From an uncultured Pelagibacteraceae bacterium (GTDB lineage Bacteria; Pseudomonadota; Alphaproteobacteria; Pelagibacterales; Pelagibacteraceae): DNA of 51,635 nucleotides. The position numbers and the translations under genes are program-made. The number at the start of each line of letters is the position of its first letter. Position 1 is the first letter of the stretch. Positions 8,621 through 19,107 of this stretch are shown piece by piece. The stretch is taken from positions 1 to 51,635 of the forward strand of contig CABXYN010000008.1 in NCBI GenBank assembly GCA_902516395.1, given 5' to 3'. The notes under the pieces were generated by a model. The model was not told the DNA's origin and did not search any database. It worked only from the letters and a program-made list of their open reading frames with translations.

Positions 8621-9040
8621 TTACCAAGTGCCCGTATTTTCCATAGATTTCCAAGGTTCTATGGGTTCTAAGTTACCTTCTTGAAGAATTTCAACTGATA
8701 TTTTATCTGGAGATCTAACAAAAGCCATGTGACCATCTCTAGGAGGTCTATTTATTGTGTAACCCATATCTTTTAATCTCTGACAAGTCTCATAAATATT
8801 TTCAACTCTGTAAGCTAAATGTCCAAAATTTCTAGATCCCTCACCTAGGTTGTCTCCATCCCAGTTATAAGTTAATTCAATTTCTGCATTTTCATCATTC
8901 GGAGCTGCAAGAAAAACTAGTGTGTATCTTCCTTTTTCATTTTCCATTCTTTTTGTCTCTTTTAATCCTAAGCCATCACAAAAGAATTTAAGTGAGTCTT
9001 CGATATTTGAAACTCTAATCATTGTATGTAAATATTTCAT
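8621..9040 (-). CDS. gloA: Lactoylglutathione lyase (glyoxalase I), VOC family
   Basis: The 139-residue protein has two vicinal-oxygen-chelate halves and the four metal ligands of glyoxalase I at the expected places: His5 (MKYLHTMIRV), Glu55 (AEIELTYNW), His74 (FGHLAYRV) and Glu117 (KISVEIL). It isomerises the methylglyoxal-glutathione adduct to lactoylglutathione. It lies 22 bases after guaA and ten before panB in the same transcription direction. A broader VOC role is possible, but the length and WDGDNLGEGSRNFGH context favour GloA. Confidence 0.88.
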   Translation of the reverse strand: MKYLHTMIRVSNIEDSLKFFCDGLGLKETKRMENEKGRYTLVFLAAPNDENAEIELTYNWDGDNLGEGSRNFGHLAYRVENIYETCQRLKDMGYTINRPPRDGHMAFVRSPDKISVEILQEGNLEPIEPWKSMENTGTW

Positions 9041-9062
9041 ATATTTAACTTATATAGTCTTA

Positions 9063-10637
9063 TTATTCCAATTCAATAGTGCTTGGTGGCTTAGAAGTAA
9101 TATCATAAACGACTCTATTAATACCTCTAATATTATTTACAATTTGATTAGATATTGACTGCATGAAGGATTTTTTAAATTGAAAGAAATCTGCCGTCAT
9201 ACCATCTTCTGAGGTTATTGCTCTTAACAGACAAAGATATTCATAAGTTCTATTGTCACCCATTACACCAACTGTCTTAACAGGAAGTAAGGCAGCGTAA
9301 GCCTGCCAAATCTTATCATATAAATTATTGTCCTTTAAAGATTTGATGAAGTAATTGTCCGCCTCTTTTAAAATTTTTATTTTTTCTTTGGTGATTATAC
9401 CAGGCATTCTAATTGCAAGACCTGGTCCAGGAAATGGGTGTCTAGATATTATCTCATTACTTAATCCAAGTTCTAATCCTAGTTTTCTAACCTCATCTTT
9501 AAATAAATATTTAAGTGGTTCGACTAATTTAAGTTTCATTTTTTTTGGCAAACCACCTACATTGTGATGAGATTTAATTTTTGATGTTTGGCTTCCTGTT
9601 ACAGACTTACTTTCAATTAGATCAGGGTACAAAGTTCCTTGGGCTAAGAATTTTGCATTTTTAATTTTATTTGAATATTTTTCAAAAATTTTAATAAAAA
9701 GATTTCCTATTATTTTTCTTTTTTTTTCTGGATCAGAAATATTTTTTAATTTAGATAAAAATAAATTTTCTGCATTTACATAGATTAGATTAATTTTAAA
9801 TCTCTTTTTAAATGTCTTTACAACTTGGCTTTCTTCATCTTTTCTAAGTAAACCAGTATTAACAAATATACATGTTAATTTTTTCCCTATGGCATTTGAC
9901 AGTAATTTAGCAACTACACTGCTATCAACACCTCCAGATAATGCACAAATAACCTTTGAATTTCCTACACTATTTCTTACTTCATTTATTAATTTTTTTT
10001 TCTGATCTCTTGAAGACCAATTTTTAGTTAATTTACAGATAGAAAATATAAAATTTTTAAGTATTAACTTTCCTTTGATAGTATGGCTTACTTCTGGGTG
10101 AAATTGAATACCAAACATTTTTTTTTCTACATTTTCAATGATACACATTTTAGAATTTATACTTCGTGCAATTATTTTAAAATTTTTTGGTAATTTTGTT
10201 ACTTGATCTGCATGGCTCATCCATACATCATTTTTTCCCTTAGAAAAAAAATTTTTAGTTAACATACTTTTTCTAGTTTCTTTTACTTCCGCAAGCCCAA
10301 ATTCTCTATGTTTAGAGCTTCTTACACTTCCTCCCATTGCTTTTGAAATAATTTGATGACCAAAACATATGCCTAAGACAGGTATTCCTAGTTTAAGAAT
10401 TTTATTATTAAATTTTACTTTTTTACTCTCATAGACATTTAAAGGACCGCCAGATAAGACAATTCCCTTAATATTTTTTTCAAACTTTGTGAATTTTTCT
10501 ATTTTTTTGTGACTTACTATCTCACAATAAATACCTAGTTCTCTGATTTTTCTTGCAATTAACTGTGTAAATTGGGAACCAAAGTCTACAATTAGTATTT
10601 TATTGAGAGTATCCTCAAGACGCATCTTTTCTTTCAA
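9063..10637 (-). CDS. guaA: GMP synthase (glutamine-hydrolysing)
   Basis: The 524-residue protein holds the class I glutamine amidotransferase domain first (LSGGP near 62, nucleophile Cys91 in [20 protein letters not shown] for His/Glu), then the ATP pyrophosphatase domain ([14 protein letters not shown]) and the C-terminal dimerisation domain ending [17 protein letters not shown]. It converts XMP to GMP. The longest frame starts at 10637, overlapping the upstream gene by 23 bases; the ATG at 10625 ([11 protein letters not shown]) is a good alternative. It is near guaB with one small gene between, which keeps both GMP-branch steps together. Confidence 0.95.
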   Translation of the reverse strand: MKEKMRLEDTLNKILIVDFGSQFTQLIARKIRELGIYCEIVSHKKIEKFTKFEKNIKGIVLSGGPLNVYESKKVKFNNKILKLGIPVLGICFGHQIISKAMGGSVRSSKHREFGLAEVKETRKSMLTKNFFSKGKNDVWMSHADQVTKLPKNFKIIARSINSKMCIIENVEKKMFGIQFHPEVSHTIKGKLILKNFIFSICKLTKNWSSRDQKKKLINEVRNSVGNSKVICALSGGVDSSVVAKLLSNAIGKKLTCIFVNTGLLRKDEESQVVKTFKKRFKINLIYVNAENLFLSKLKNISDPEKKRKIIGNLFIKIFEKYSNKIKNAKFLAQGTLYPDLIESKSVTGSQTSKIKSHHNVGGLPKKMKLKLVEPLKYLFKDEVRKLGLELGLSNEIISRHPFPGPGLAIRMPGIITKEKIKILKEADNYFIKSLKDNNLYDKIWQAYAALLPVKTVGVMGDNRTYEYLCLLRAITSEDGMTADFFQFKKSFMQSISNQIVNNIRGINRVVYDITSKPPSTIELE

Positions 10638-11043
10638 AATCTTTTAATCGACTTTCAATTGAAGCAATTTTTTCACACATATCTACACAAATTTTCTTAA
10701 AATCTTTACTCAATTCATCTGCTTTTGAAAAATTTGATCTTTCTAATTCCATGTCAATTAAAAGGAACATTGCCTCTTCATTCTTAGGGTCTAAAAGTAA
10801 AGTAGTTTTTATATTCTTTTCTTCTTGTCTTTTATCTTCTTCAATTTTAAAAATTTTAGCTAAATAAAGGTAAGATGCTGAATCTTTTGGGTTATAGACT
10901 ATATTTTTATGAAATAAAAACTTTGAATCTTCATATTTTTCCTTATCAAATAAATTTTTGGCTTCCTTAAAAAAATTATTTTCATTCGCTTTAGCAAAAA
11001 GGCTAAATGAAATAAATGTAAAAATTAGAATTAAGTGTTTCAT
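10615..11043 (-). CDS. Secreted TPR-like protein between guaB and guaA
   Basis: The 142-residue protein has a signal peptide (residues 1-19, ending KANE) and about three degenerate TPR helix pairs (for instance [21 protein letters not shown] and [23 protein letters not shown]). Two cysteines near the C terminus (ICVDMCEK) could form a disulfide in the periplasm. It starts two bases after the guaB stop and overlaps guaA, so it is co-transcribed with GMP synthesis genes, but I see no functional reason for that. No catalytic motif is present. Confidence 0.75.
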   Translation of the reverse strand: MKHLILIFTFISFSLFAKANENNFFKEAKNLFDKEKYEDSKFLFHKNIVYNPKDSASYLYLAKIFKIEEDKRQEEKNIKTTLLLDPKNEEAMFLLIDMELERSNFSKADELSKDFKKICVDMCEKIASIESRLKDFERKDAS

Positions 11044-11045
11044 AG

Positions 11046-12134
11046 TTATTTTTTTACAACATCTATATTATGTACCATACTTTCATAAAAACCTGCTTTA
11101 GTAATTTTTACGAATTTTGGTTTTTTTCTTAGATCAGTTACTTTCTTAGCTCCCATATAGCCCATTGAAGATTTCAAACCTCCAACTAAGTTGTATATTA
11201 TTTTGTCAACTTTACCTTTGTATTTAATATATCCCTCTACACCCTCGGCTACATATTTTGATGTATCTTTTTGTTTCATTTGAAAATATCTGTCTGCCGA
11301 ACCTTTATTCATTGCGCCTATTGATCCCATACCCCTAAAATATTTATATAATTTACCATTTTTCTTTATTTTTTTTCCTGGTGCTTCATCTGTACCTGCA
11401 AATAATGAACCTATCATTACTGCATCTGCACCAGCTGCTAATGCTTTGGCAATATCACCAGAAAATTTTATTCCACCGTCGGCAATTAATCTTGTTTTAC
11501 TTTTCCCAATTCCCTTTTTAACATTTAATATCGCACTTAGTTGTGGAACTCCTATTCCTGCTACAAGTCTTGTTGTACAAATTGACCCTGGGCCTATTCC
11601 TACTTTTATAATATCAACACCTAGTCTAACCAAAAACTTTGCAGCTTCTGCTGTAGCTATATTTCCAGCACAAATTGCTGTTTTCTTAGGACGTAATTTT
11701 TTTATTTTTTTAATTATATCTCCTACTTTTTTGGTATGTCCGTGTGCTGTATCAATTACTATTATATCTAAGTTTTCTTTTAATATTTTTTCAACTCTTT
11801 TTAATTCTTTTTCACTTGCACCAACTGCTGCACCTACTAATATTTTTTTCGATTTTACTTTTCTAATTTCTTTAATCTGTTCTTCAATATTTAAGTTTCT
11901 ATGAATTATTCCTAATCCTCCGGCTCTACCCATAGCAATCCCCATTGAGGACTCCGTAACGGTATCCATAGCAGATGACAAAAGTGGGATTTTTATCTTT
12001 AGACTTTCAGATAAATTTATAGATGTGTTTACTTCACTGGGTAGAATTGCTGAGTAATTTGGCGCTAATGTAACATCATCAAATGTTAAGGCTTCTTTAA
12101 TACTTTCCATGTCCTTATATAAATGATTCTTCAA
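11046..12134 (-). CDS. guaB: IMP dehydrogenase lacking the CBS (Bateman) domain
   Basis: The 362-residue protein has the complete catalytic barrel: LTFDDVTLAP, LSSAMDTVTE, GRAGGLGIIHRN, the active-site loop GIGPGSICTTR with Cys186, ADGGIKFSGDIAKALAAGAD, and FRGMGSIGAM with flap GSADRYFQ. It oxidises IMP to XMP. Usual bacterial enzymes are about 485 residues because two CBS domains interrupt the barrel; here the chain goes directly from EEQIKEIRKVK (residue 94) to KKILVGAAVGA, so the regulatory module is absent. Start may be the first ATG or residue 9 (MESIKEALTFDD). It follows the repaired rlmE frame by 15 bases. Confidence 0.95.
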   Translation of the reverse strand: MKNHLYKDMESIKEALTFDDVTLAPNYSAILPSEVNTSINLSESLKIKIPLLSSAMDTVTESSMGIAMGRAGGLGIIHRNLNIEEQIKEIRKVKSKKILVGAAVGASEKELKRVEKILKENLDIIVIDTAHGHTKKVGDIIKKIKKLRPKKTAICAGNIATAEAAKFLVRLGVDIIKVGIGPGSICTTRLVAGIGVPQLSAILNVKKGIGKSKTRLIADGGIKFSGDIAKALAAGADAVMIGSLFAGTDEAPGKKIKKNGKLYKYFRGMGSIGAMNKGSADRYFQMKQKDTSKYVAEGVEGYIKYKGKVDKIIYNLVGGLKSSMGYMGAKKVTDLRKKPKFVKITKAGFYESMVHNIDVVKK

Positions 12135-12149
12135 AAAATAAAAGGATAA

Positions 12150-12762
12150 CTATCTCAAATTTCTACAAATTATAAAATTTTCTTTAGAGTCTTTTCTGCT
12201 TGAAGGTGGCTTGAAAATATCAACATCTTTAAAAGATTTTTTACCTAATGCGACAATCTCGTTAAAAGATGATCCCATAAAAAAGTTTAGAAATAAAATT
12301 TCCTTTTTTATTGAGTAATTCAATCGCAAAATTCATTGCCTCTTTACATAATTCTCCTGTAACTAATGAGTCTACACTTTTATTACCTGTGGTGTTAACT
12401 GCCATATCAGAGACTACAAGATCTACTTTCTTACCAAAGTAATTTTTGATATTTTTTTTTTGCTTATCTTCTGTAAAATCCCCTTTTATATGTACTAAAT
12501 TCTTAATTGGCTCAATATCCTTTAAATCAATTGAAATAATTTTAGAGTTACTGAAATTTCTTGATATGTACTGAGACCAGCTACCTGGAGCTGCACCAAG
12601 ATCTATAACTAAAATATTATTTTTGATTATTTTAAATTTTTCATTTATTTCTTGCAATTTATATACAGCTCTAGACCTATAACCTTCTAATTTTGATTTT
12701 TTGACGTAAATGTCTCTTTTCTGCTTAATTATCCAATTCTTAGAAAATTTATTCTTTTTCAA
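12150..12762 (-). CDS. rlmE: 23S rRNA 2'-O-methyltransferase RlmE (FtsJ), broken by a one-base frameshift
   Basis: The first frame (12262-12762, 166 residues) has the RlmE core: VKKSKLEGYRSRAVYKLQEI, the SAM site VIDLGAAPGSWSQY and DLVVSDMAVNTTG. It then ends abnormally in ISKLFYGIIF. Removing one base from the A6 run at 12279-12284 restores the family C terminus (GKKSFKDVDIFKPPSSRKDS, ending in CRNLR) and a stop at 12150-12152, giving about 203 residues, close to the normal 209. Start is a TTG directly after the glycosyltransferase stop; no nearby ATG exists. The enzyme methylates U2552 of 23S rRNA. The break may be a sequencing error, a real mutation, or rescued by slippage. Confidence 0.85.
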
Positions 12763-13662
12763 CTAATTCTCAAATCTTAAGGATTTTTCAATTATATCTC
12801 CGTCCAATGTTTTAATTTTAGATATATAATTTTTATTACTTCTTATATTGTCGTTATTTTTTCCTGCTAAATGAATAATTCCTATTTCATGATTTGGTAA
12901 ATATGGTTCAACAAAAGTATTTTGTTTTTTGTCAAATTTAATTGCCTCAATTAGAGTCCAGTTACAATAAGCGGGTAGAATTTCTACATCTAAATTGTCT
13001 GAATATATTGTAATGTTCATCGCTATCTGCTCTGAACCCCAAATTTTTCCAGAGGACAACGCTTTCTTTAAATTTTTTTGCCAGATTTCCCAATGAGGAG
13101 CACTTTCTTCTAAGCAAAATAATCCAATATTCAAATGGGGTTTAAGTGCAACTTCTCTTGAAACTTTTTCTGAGAATCCAGATGACTTAGCATGTTTGTA
13201 ATTTTGAGATTTTATTCTTGCAAAGCTCCCCAATACCCAATCTGCTCTTAAAACTCTTCCATAAGATCTATCTGCTGATGTTGCTATTGCTAATTTTTTT
13301 TTATCACTTCCTTGAAAATAAAGATCGATTGCATACCAAGAGTTTACCCACGCATCAGCATCTATCCATAAATATTTTTTATACCCTGGAAAATAATTTG
13401 GCAAGAATGCTCTAGATACCTGACTTTTCAACCACTCTCTTCCTTTTATCTTAAAATTTGGAACTTCGATATCCCACTCAGCCTTTTTGATTTGATATAC
13501 TTTTTTTTCTAATATTTTAATTTGCTTAACAGTTAATCCTGCATCCATAATGCAAATATCTAGTTTTTTGCTTTGTTCAAATCTATTAATTGAATCAATT
13601 AATTCATTTAAAAGATTGAAATAATTTGAATCTGCTAATGAGATTATTGTATTTTCCCTCAT
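12763..13662 (-). CDS. GT-A fold glycosyltransferase, family 8-like
   Basis: The 299-residue protein has a nucleotide-sugar transferase layout with a DxD metal site in YLWIDADAWVN (around residue 122) and downstream LKPHLNIGLFCLEE and IWGSEQIAMNI, which resemble GT8-type enzymes. No membrane segment is present, so it is probably cytoplasmic. It is packed without a gap between pssA (upstream) and rlmE (downstream), suggesting a part in envelope glycan or lipid modification, which is inference from position. Donor and acceptor are unknown. Confidence 0.72.
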   Translation of the reverse strand: MRENTIISLADSNYFNLLNELIDSINRFEQSKKLDICIMDAGLTVKQIKILEKKVYQIKKAEWDIEVPNFKIKGREWLKSQVSRAFLPNYFPGYKKYLWIDADAWVNSWYAIDLYFQGSDKKKLAIATSADRSYGRVLRADWVLGSFARIKSQNYKHAKSSGFSEKVSREVALKPHLNIGLFCLEESAPHWEIWQKNLKKALSSGKIWGSEQIAMNITIYSDNLDVEILPAYCNWTLIEAIKFDKKQNTFVEPYLPNHEIGIIHLAGKNNDNIRSNKNYISKIKTLDGDIIEKSLRFEN

Positions 13663-14478
13663 TTATAACACATCTTCATGATGATCAGCGTCATCTGCGA
13701 TGGCTTTCGCATTCTTTTTAACCATAAAATAATGCACTGAACTTATTGGTACCATTAACAAATAAATTAGACCTGAAATAATAATAGCATTAAATGTATA
13801 AACAAGAATTAAGCCAAAATATAAAATTATTCCAAATAACAAAAATATTGACGTACTTCTTGGGACAGCTATCCTTTTAAAAGAATAAGTTGGTATTTTG
13901 CTTATTAACAATATTGAAACAATTATAAACATAATAGGTACAATAATTTGATAATTTAAGTTTAAAAACTGAAATTCACTAATACTTAATATCAAAGGCA
14001 TTAAAACAAGAACTCCACCTGCTGGAGAGGGAATACCTTCAAAAAAATTATCTTTCCAAGAGGTCTCTTCGTTTGATGAAACATTAAACCTTGCAAGTCT
14101 AAGTGCAACACAAACAACATAAATTAACGAAATTAACCAACCTACTCTTCCAGTTTCAGACAAAGCCCAAAAATACATTATAAAAGCTGGAGCAACACCA
14201 AAACTTATAACATCAGTGAGAGAGTCCAGTTCTTTTCCAACCTTAGAAGTTCCCTTTATCAACCTTGCAATTCTGCCATCTAACCCATCAATAATTGCAG
14301 CTACTATAACTGCAATAATTGATAATTCAAATTTACCATCAAATGCAAACTTTATTGAAGTTAATCCAATACATACTCCAACAAGTGTTAAAATATTTGG
14401 TAGAATTACTCTTGTTTTTTTATTTGAAACTAATTTAATATTTTTATTTTGAGTCTCCATTAAATCATTTTTTTGCAA
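13663..14478 (-). CDS. pssA: CDP-diacylglycerol-serine O-phosphatidyltransferase
   Basis: The 271-residue membrane protein has the CDP-alcohol phosphatidyltransferase signature in full: DGRIAR, eight residues, G, three, D, three, D (around residues 67-89), followed by VISFGVAPAFIMY. About seven to eight hydrophobic helices follow. It makes phosphatidylserine, the substrate of the adjacent Psd. The ATG at 14478 overlaps psd by 14 bases; residue 7 (ATG at 14460) would give a four-base gap instead. The tail is histidine- and aspartate-rich (DDADHHEDVL). Confidence 0.94.
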   Translation of the reverse strand: MQKNDLMETQNKNIKLVSNKKTRVILPNILTLVGVCIGLTSIKFAFDGKFELSIIAVIVAAIIDGLDGRIARLIKGTSKVGKELDSLTDVISFGVAPAFIMYFWALSETGRVGWLISLIYVVCVALRLARFNVSSNEETSWKDNFFEGIPSPAGGVLVLMPLILSISEFQFLNLNYQIIVPIMFIIVSILLISKIPTYSFKRIAVPRSTSIFLLFGIILYFGLILVYTFNAIIISGLIYLLMVPISSVHYFMVKKNAKAIADDADHHEDVL

Positions 14479-15109
14479 TTAAAGTCTCACCAGCTATAGT
14501 TTTTTGATCAACTTTAACCAAAGGAGTGTAATTTTCAAAATACATATCTGCTCTACTTCCAAATCTGATCATTCCTATTCTTGAACCTTGTTCTACAAGC
14601 TCATCTTTAGAAACCTCTGTTACAATCCGTCTTGCAACAAGTCCTGCTATTTGGACAACAATTATATCTTCTCCATCAGAATTTTTTATTTTATAATAAT
14701 TTCTCTCATTATCTTCACTTGCCTTATCTAAAGATGCATTAAAAAACTTTCCTGGTTTATAAAGTATCTCAGATATTGCTCCAGAACATGGAGACCTATT
14801 TACATGGCAATCAAAGACATCCATAAAAATACTTATTTTTTTCATTTGTTTATTTTCAAAACCTAGTTCTTTTGGACCATTAGTATCCATTACTTGCAAT
14901 ACAACTCCATCAGCCGGACTTGTGAGATAATTGTCATCTCCGATAGAAATTCTTTCGGGGTCTCTAAAAAAATAATAGCACCAAATGGTTAATATCAACC
15001 CTATGAATCCAAGAAATCCATTTATGAAATAAAGAATTATAGTTGCGATTGCAAATATAATAATAAATTTGTAACCTTCATTGTGTATTTTTGGAAATAT
15101 TTTACTCAT
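14465..15109 (-). CDS. psd: Phosphatidylserine decarboxylase proenzyme (short form)
   Basis: The 214-residue protein belongs to the short PSD-A-like form: two N-terminal membrane segments (residues 13-47), YYFFRDPER, SPADGVVLQV, FMDVFDCHVNRSP and the self-cleavage site RFGSRADMY at Gly184-Ser185, where the serine becomes the pyruvoyl group. It makes phosphatidylethanolamine. It heads the leftward run and has a 78-base divergent gap to icd containing its promoter; I see no convincing -35/-10 pair there. Confidence 0.94.
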   Translation of the reverse strand: MSKIFPKIHNEGYKFIIIFAIATIILYFINGFLGFIGLILTIWCYYFFRDPERISIGDDNYLTSPADGVVLQVMDTNGPKELGFENKQMKKISIFMDVFDCHVNRSPCSGAISEILYKPGKFFNASLDKASEDNERNYYKIKNSDGEDIIVVQIAGLVARRIVTEVSKDELVEQGSRIGMIRFGSRADMYFENYTPLVKVDQKTIAGETLIAKK

Positions 15110-15187
15110 GACAATCCTATAATTGATAATTTTTGATTAATATGTATACAAAAAGAATAAATTCAACTATTAAGATATATCGAAAAA

Positions 15188-16403
15188 ATGAGTAAAATTA
15201 AGGTTAAAAACCCCATTGTAGAGTTAGATGGCGATGAAATGACCCGAGTTATATGGGACTTCATAAAAAATAAGCTCGTTTTAACTTACCTTGATCTCAA
15301 AATTGAGTACTACGATTTGGGAATGGAAAGTAGGGATAAAACTGAGGATAAAATAACAATTGAATGTGCAAATGCAATAAAAAGAAATGGTGTCGGTATT
15401 AAATGTGCAACCATCACACCTGATGAAGCTAGAGTAAGAGAATTTAATCTTAAAAAAAATGTGGAGATCTCCAAATGGTACAATAAGAAATATAATTGGA
15501 GGAACTGTTTTTAGAGAACCTATAATTTGTAAAAATATTCCAAAACTTGTACCTTCATGGACAGATCCATTGATCATAGGTAGACATGCGTTTGGTGATC
15601 AATATAGAGCAACAGATTTTACAGTACCTGGTAAAGGTAAGCTAGAAATCAAATGGACTGCTGAAGATGGTTCTGATGAGAGAAAATACGAAGTCTTCAA
15701 TTTCCCAGGTCCGGGAATTGCATTATCAATGTATAATTTGGATAAATCAATAGAAGACTTTGCAAGATCTTGCTTTAACTATGGATTAATTAAAAAATGG
15801 CCAGTTTATCTTTCTACTAAAAATACAATTTTAAAAAGGTACGATGGAAGATTCAAAGATATTTTTCAGGAAGTTTTTGAAAAAGAATTTAAAGATAGAT
15901 TTGATCAAAATAAAATTACTTATGAGCATAGATTAATAGATGATATGGTAGCATGTGCAATGAAATGGCATGGCAAGTATATTTGGGCCTGCAAAAATTA
16001 TGATGGAGACGTACAATCAGATACAGTTGCTCAAGGATATGGATCTTTAGGTTTAATGACAAGTGTTTTACTTGCTCCAGATGGCAAAACAATGGAGGCA
16101 GAAGCCGCACATGGAACTGTAACTAGACACTTTAGAATGCATCAACAAGGCAAAGAAACTTCAACAAATCCTATAGCATCTATTTTTGCTTGGACAAGAG
16201 GTTTGGCGCATAGAGGAAAGCTAGATGGAAATGACGAATTAATTAAGTTTGCAGAAACACTTGAAAAAGTATGTGTTGATTGTGTTGAAGAAGGCTCAAT
16301 GACTAAGGACTTAGCTATTTTAATAGGACCTTCGACAAAGTATTTAACAACTAATCAATTTTTAGATACTTTAGATGGTAAGTTGAGACAAAAACTAAAT
16401 TAA
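15188..16403 (+). CDS. icd: NADP-dependent isocitrate dehydrogenase (eukaryote-type), broken by a one-base frameshift
   Basis: Two overlapping frames together encode one IDH. The first (15188-15514) carries [20 protein letters not shown] to [14 protein letters not shown]; the second continues from the A8 run at 15452-15459 with [62 protein letters not shown] and [10 protein letters not shown] to the stop at 16403. Deleting one A yields 404 residues, the normal length of the homodimeric eukaryote-like enzyme. It oxidises isocitrate to 2-oxoglutarate with NADPH. Every catalytic region is intact, which argues for a sequencing error or slippage over decay. Its 3' end overlaps alaS, which is convergent, by nine bases. 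Confidence 0.92.
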
Positions 16404-19058
16404 AGTCTTTATTTTTTCAAAAGCGTCATCAATTTTATCTTTGAATTGGCCTCCTGCTTGAGCAAAATCTTTTCTACCACCACCACCTTTGCCACCAATA
16501 ATTTCAGATCCTGTTTTAGCAAATGTGACTGCTTCATACTTATCAATAAGATCATCTGTTATCCCAACTGCAAGACCTACTTTATCTTCTAGACTTGCAA
16601 AAACTATCACAATTCCTGTTTTTAGCTCTTTTTTTCCAGCATCAACCAATTTTCTTAGCTCTTTAGGTGGAAGATCATCAACTTTTTGAAATCTTACGTT
16701 TACTTTATTAATTTTAACATCTTGAATTATATTTTTTGAATTATTTTCTAAAATTGAACTAAATTTTAATTGCTCTAGTTGTTTTGATAATTCTTTAATT
16801 AAAGTCTTATTATCTTCATTTTCTAAATTTGGTTTACCTCCTAATTTAATTATCTGTTTTGATAAGTCATTAATCATTTCTTCATCTTTTTGTGCGGATA
16901 AGTCAGATAATTTCTCTTTATTTTGTAAAAAACTATTTAATTGATTTTCCCTAAGAGCTTCTACTCTTCTAACACCTGCTGCAATTGATGATTGACTAAT
17001 AATTTTAAATTTTCCAATATCACTAGTATTTCGTACGTGCGTACCTCCACATAATTCAGTGGAAAAATACTTTTCTTTCTCATCTCCCATAGATAACACT
17101 CTAACTTCCTCTCCATATTTCTCTCCAAAGAGTGCCAGAGCTCCATTATTTACTGCTTCTTTAGGAGTCATAATCCTTGTTTTAACTTCTGATTTTTTTT
17201 GAACCATTAAATTAACGTAATTTTCTATTTTTTCTATTTCCTTGTCTGAAATTGGTTTCATATGGCTAAAATCAAATCTTAGTCTATCTGGTGCTACTAA
17301 TGATCCTTTTTGTGTAACATGAGTACCTAATACTCTTCTTAAAGACTCATGCAAAAGGTGGGTTGCTGAGTGATAAGCTCTTATATTATTGCGTCTATCA
17401 ATATCAATTTTCATCTCAACATTGTCTTTGATTTTTATACTTCCTGATTTAACTTTGCCGTAATGTACAAATAGATCACCTAATTTTTTTTGGACATCCG
17501 TTATCTCAAACTTAAAGTCACCGGATATTATTTCACCAGTATCTCCTACTTGTCCCCCAGACTCTCCGTAAAAAGGGGTTTGATTTAAGATAATAATTCC
17601 TTCATCGTTTTCACTCAGTTCATTCACTTCTTTGTTATCTTTTAATAATGATAAAATAGTACCTTCTGCTTGATCAGTTTCATATCCTAGGAATTCTGAA
17701 GGACCTAATCTATCTTTTATCGAAAACCAAATATCATCTACCGCACTATCACCTGAGCCTTTCCAATTTTTCTTAGCAAGTTCTTTGCTTTCTTTCATTA
17801 GACTTTGAAATTTATGGTTATCTATTGTTAATGATTTATTTTTTAAGATGTCTTGTGTCAGGTCTAATGGAAAACCATAGGTATCATAGAGTTTAAAAGC
17901 TACTTCTCCAGGTAATATCTTGTCTATTTTATTTATTTCCTCATTTAGTATTTTAATACCCCTATCAAGAAGAATTAAAAATTTTTCTTCTTCCATTCTT
18001 AATGTTTCTTTTATTAAAGACTCAGCTCTTTCTATTTCTGAGTAATTACCTTTCATCTCATCTTTTAAAGTTTTAAAAATATTATAAAAAATTGGTTCTT
18101 TAGAACCAAGCAGGTGTGAATGCCTCATTCCTCTTCTCATAATTCTTCTTAGGACATAACCTCTTCCTTCATTTGATGGCAACACTCCCTCGGCAATTAA
18201 AAATGAACTTGCTCGTAGGTGATCTGCTATTACTCTAAAACTGGCTAAATTATCGTTATTAGGCTCGACTTTTAAAATTTCTGCAGAAGAGTTTATTATT
18301 TTTTTAAAATGATCAGTTTCATAGTTGTCGTGCGTTCCTTGAAGTAATGCAGCAATTCTCTCTAAACCCATTCCAGTATCAACTGATGGTTTTGGCAGAT
18401 TAATTCGCTTTTCTTTTGAAATTTGTTCATACTGCATAAAAACTAAATTCCAAATTTCTATAAACCTATCCCCATCCTCATTTTTTGTTCCTGGTAATCC
18501 GCCTTCTAAGTGGTCTCCATGATCATAAAATATTTCTGAACAAGGACCGCAAGGTCCTGTTTCACCCATAGACCAAAAATTATCAGATGTTGCTATCCTA
18601 ATGATTTTATCTTCACTTAACCCAGCAATTTTTTTCCAGTAATTAAAAGCTTCGTCATCGTCGTGGTAGACAGTTACATAAAGCCTGTTCTTATCTAAAC
18701 CAAATTCTTTTGTTATTAAATTCCATGCAAGTTCAATAGCTCTTTCTTTAAAATAATCACCAAAAGAAAAGTTTCCCAACATTTCAAAAAATGTATGGTG
18801 TCTTGGAGTATAGCCAACATTTTCAAGATCGTTATGCTTACCACCTGCTCTTACACATTTTTGAGATGTTGTAGCTCTTTGATAGTCCCTCTTTTCTAGT
18901 CCTGTAAACACATTTTTAAATTGGACCATTCCAGAGTTGGCAAACATCAATGTTGGGTCATTATTCGGGACTAAATTGCTAGACTCAACTATTTTATGAT
19001 CATTTTTTTCAAAATAATCCAAAAATGCTGACCTAATTTCATTTAATGTTTTAGCCAT
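16395..19058 (-). CDS. alaS: Alanine-tRNA ligase
   Basis: The 887-residue protein is full length for AlaRS. It starts [19 protein letters not shown], has the class II aminoacylation core ([40 protein letters not shown]), the editing domain [11 protein letters not shown] with LCGGTHV, and the C-terminal [17 protein letters not shown] motif (as [16 protein letters not shown]). It charges tRNA-Ala. A divergent relation to recA does not exist: both are leftward, with a 98-base gap holding the recA terminator and the likely alaS promoter. Confidence 0.96.
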   Translation of the reverse strand: MAKTLNEIRSAFLDYFEKNDHKIVESSNLVPNNDPTLMFANSGMVQFKNVFTGLEKRDYQRATTSQKCVRAGGKHNDLENVGYTPRHHTFFEMLGNFSFGDYFKERAIELAWNLITKEFGLDKNRLYVTVYHDDDEAFNYWKKIAGLSEDKIIRIATSDNFWSMGETGPCGPCSEIFYDHGDHLEGGLPGTKNEDGDRFIEIWNLVFMQYEQISKEKRINLPKPSVDTGMGLERIAALLQGTHDNYETDHFKKIINSSAEILKVEPNNDNLASFRVIADHLRASSFLIAEGVLPSNEGRGYVLRRIMRRGMRHSHLLGSKEPIFYNIFKTLKDEMKGNYSEIERAESLIKETLRMEEEKFLILLDRGIKILNEEINKIDKILPGEVAFKLYDTYGFPLDLTQDILKNKSLTIDNHKFQSLMKESKELAKKNWKGSGDSAVDDIWFSIKDRLGPSEFLGYETDQAEGTILSLLKDNKEVNELSENDEGIIILNQTPFYGESGGQVGDTGEIISGDFKFEITDVQKKLGDLFVHYGKVKSGSIKIKDNVEMKIDIDRRNNIRAYHSATHLLHESLRRVLGTHVTQKGSLVAPDRLRFDFSHMKPISDKEIEKIENYVNLMVQKKSEVKTRIMTPKEAVNNGALALFGEKYGEEVRVLSMGDEKEKYFSTELCGGTHVRNTSDIGKFKIISQSSIAAGVRRVEALRENQLNSFLQNKEKLSDLSAQKDEEMINDLSKQIIKLGGKPNLENEDNKTLIKELSKQLEQLKFSSILENNSKNIIQDVKINKVNVRFQKVDDLPPKELRKLVDAGKKELKTGIVIVFASLEDKVGLAVGITDDLIDKYEAVTFAKTGSEIIGGKGGGGRKDFAQAGGQFKDKIDDAFEKIKTLI

Positions 19059-19066
19059 ATTTAACC

Positions 19067-19094
19067 AAAATACAGCATTTTTATATGATGTCTA
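19067..19094 (-). promoter_or_regulatory. Possible alaS promoter
   Basis: On the minus strand TAGACA (19089-19094) and TATTTT (19067-19072) are spaced by 16 bases. The expected start near 19060 would give an almost leaderless alaS mRNA. Both boxes are imperfect, and the AT-rich background makes such matches common. Confidence 0.35.
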
Positions 19095-19107
19095 CACTTC
19101 TGAAGGG

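Noticed and set aside
11446-11904. 152-codon frame opposite guaB
   Set aside because: It lies entirely opposite conserved catalytic barrel codons; long antisense frames are common opposite such AT-rich genes and no start signal is seen.
12763-12765. rlmE as a simply short but functional gene
   Set aside because: The missing C-terminal third is present intact in the next frame, so a single-base shift is a better explanation than natural truncation.
15281-15577. Antisense frame across the icd break
   Set aside because: It is a mirror of the conserved IDH coding sequence and has no recognisable domain.
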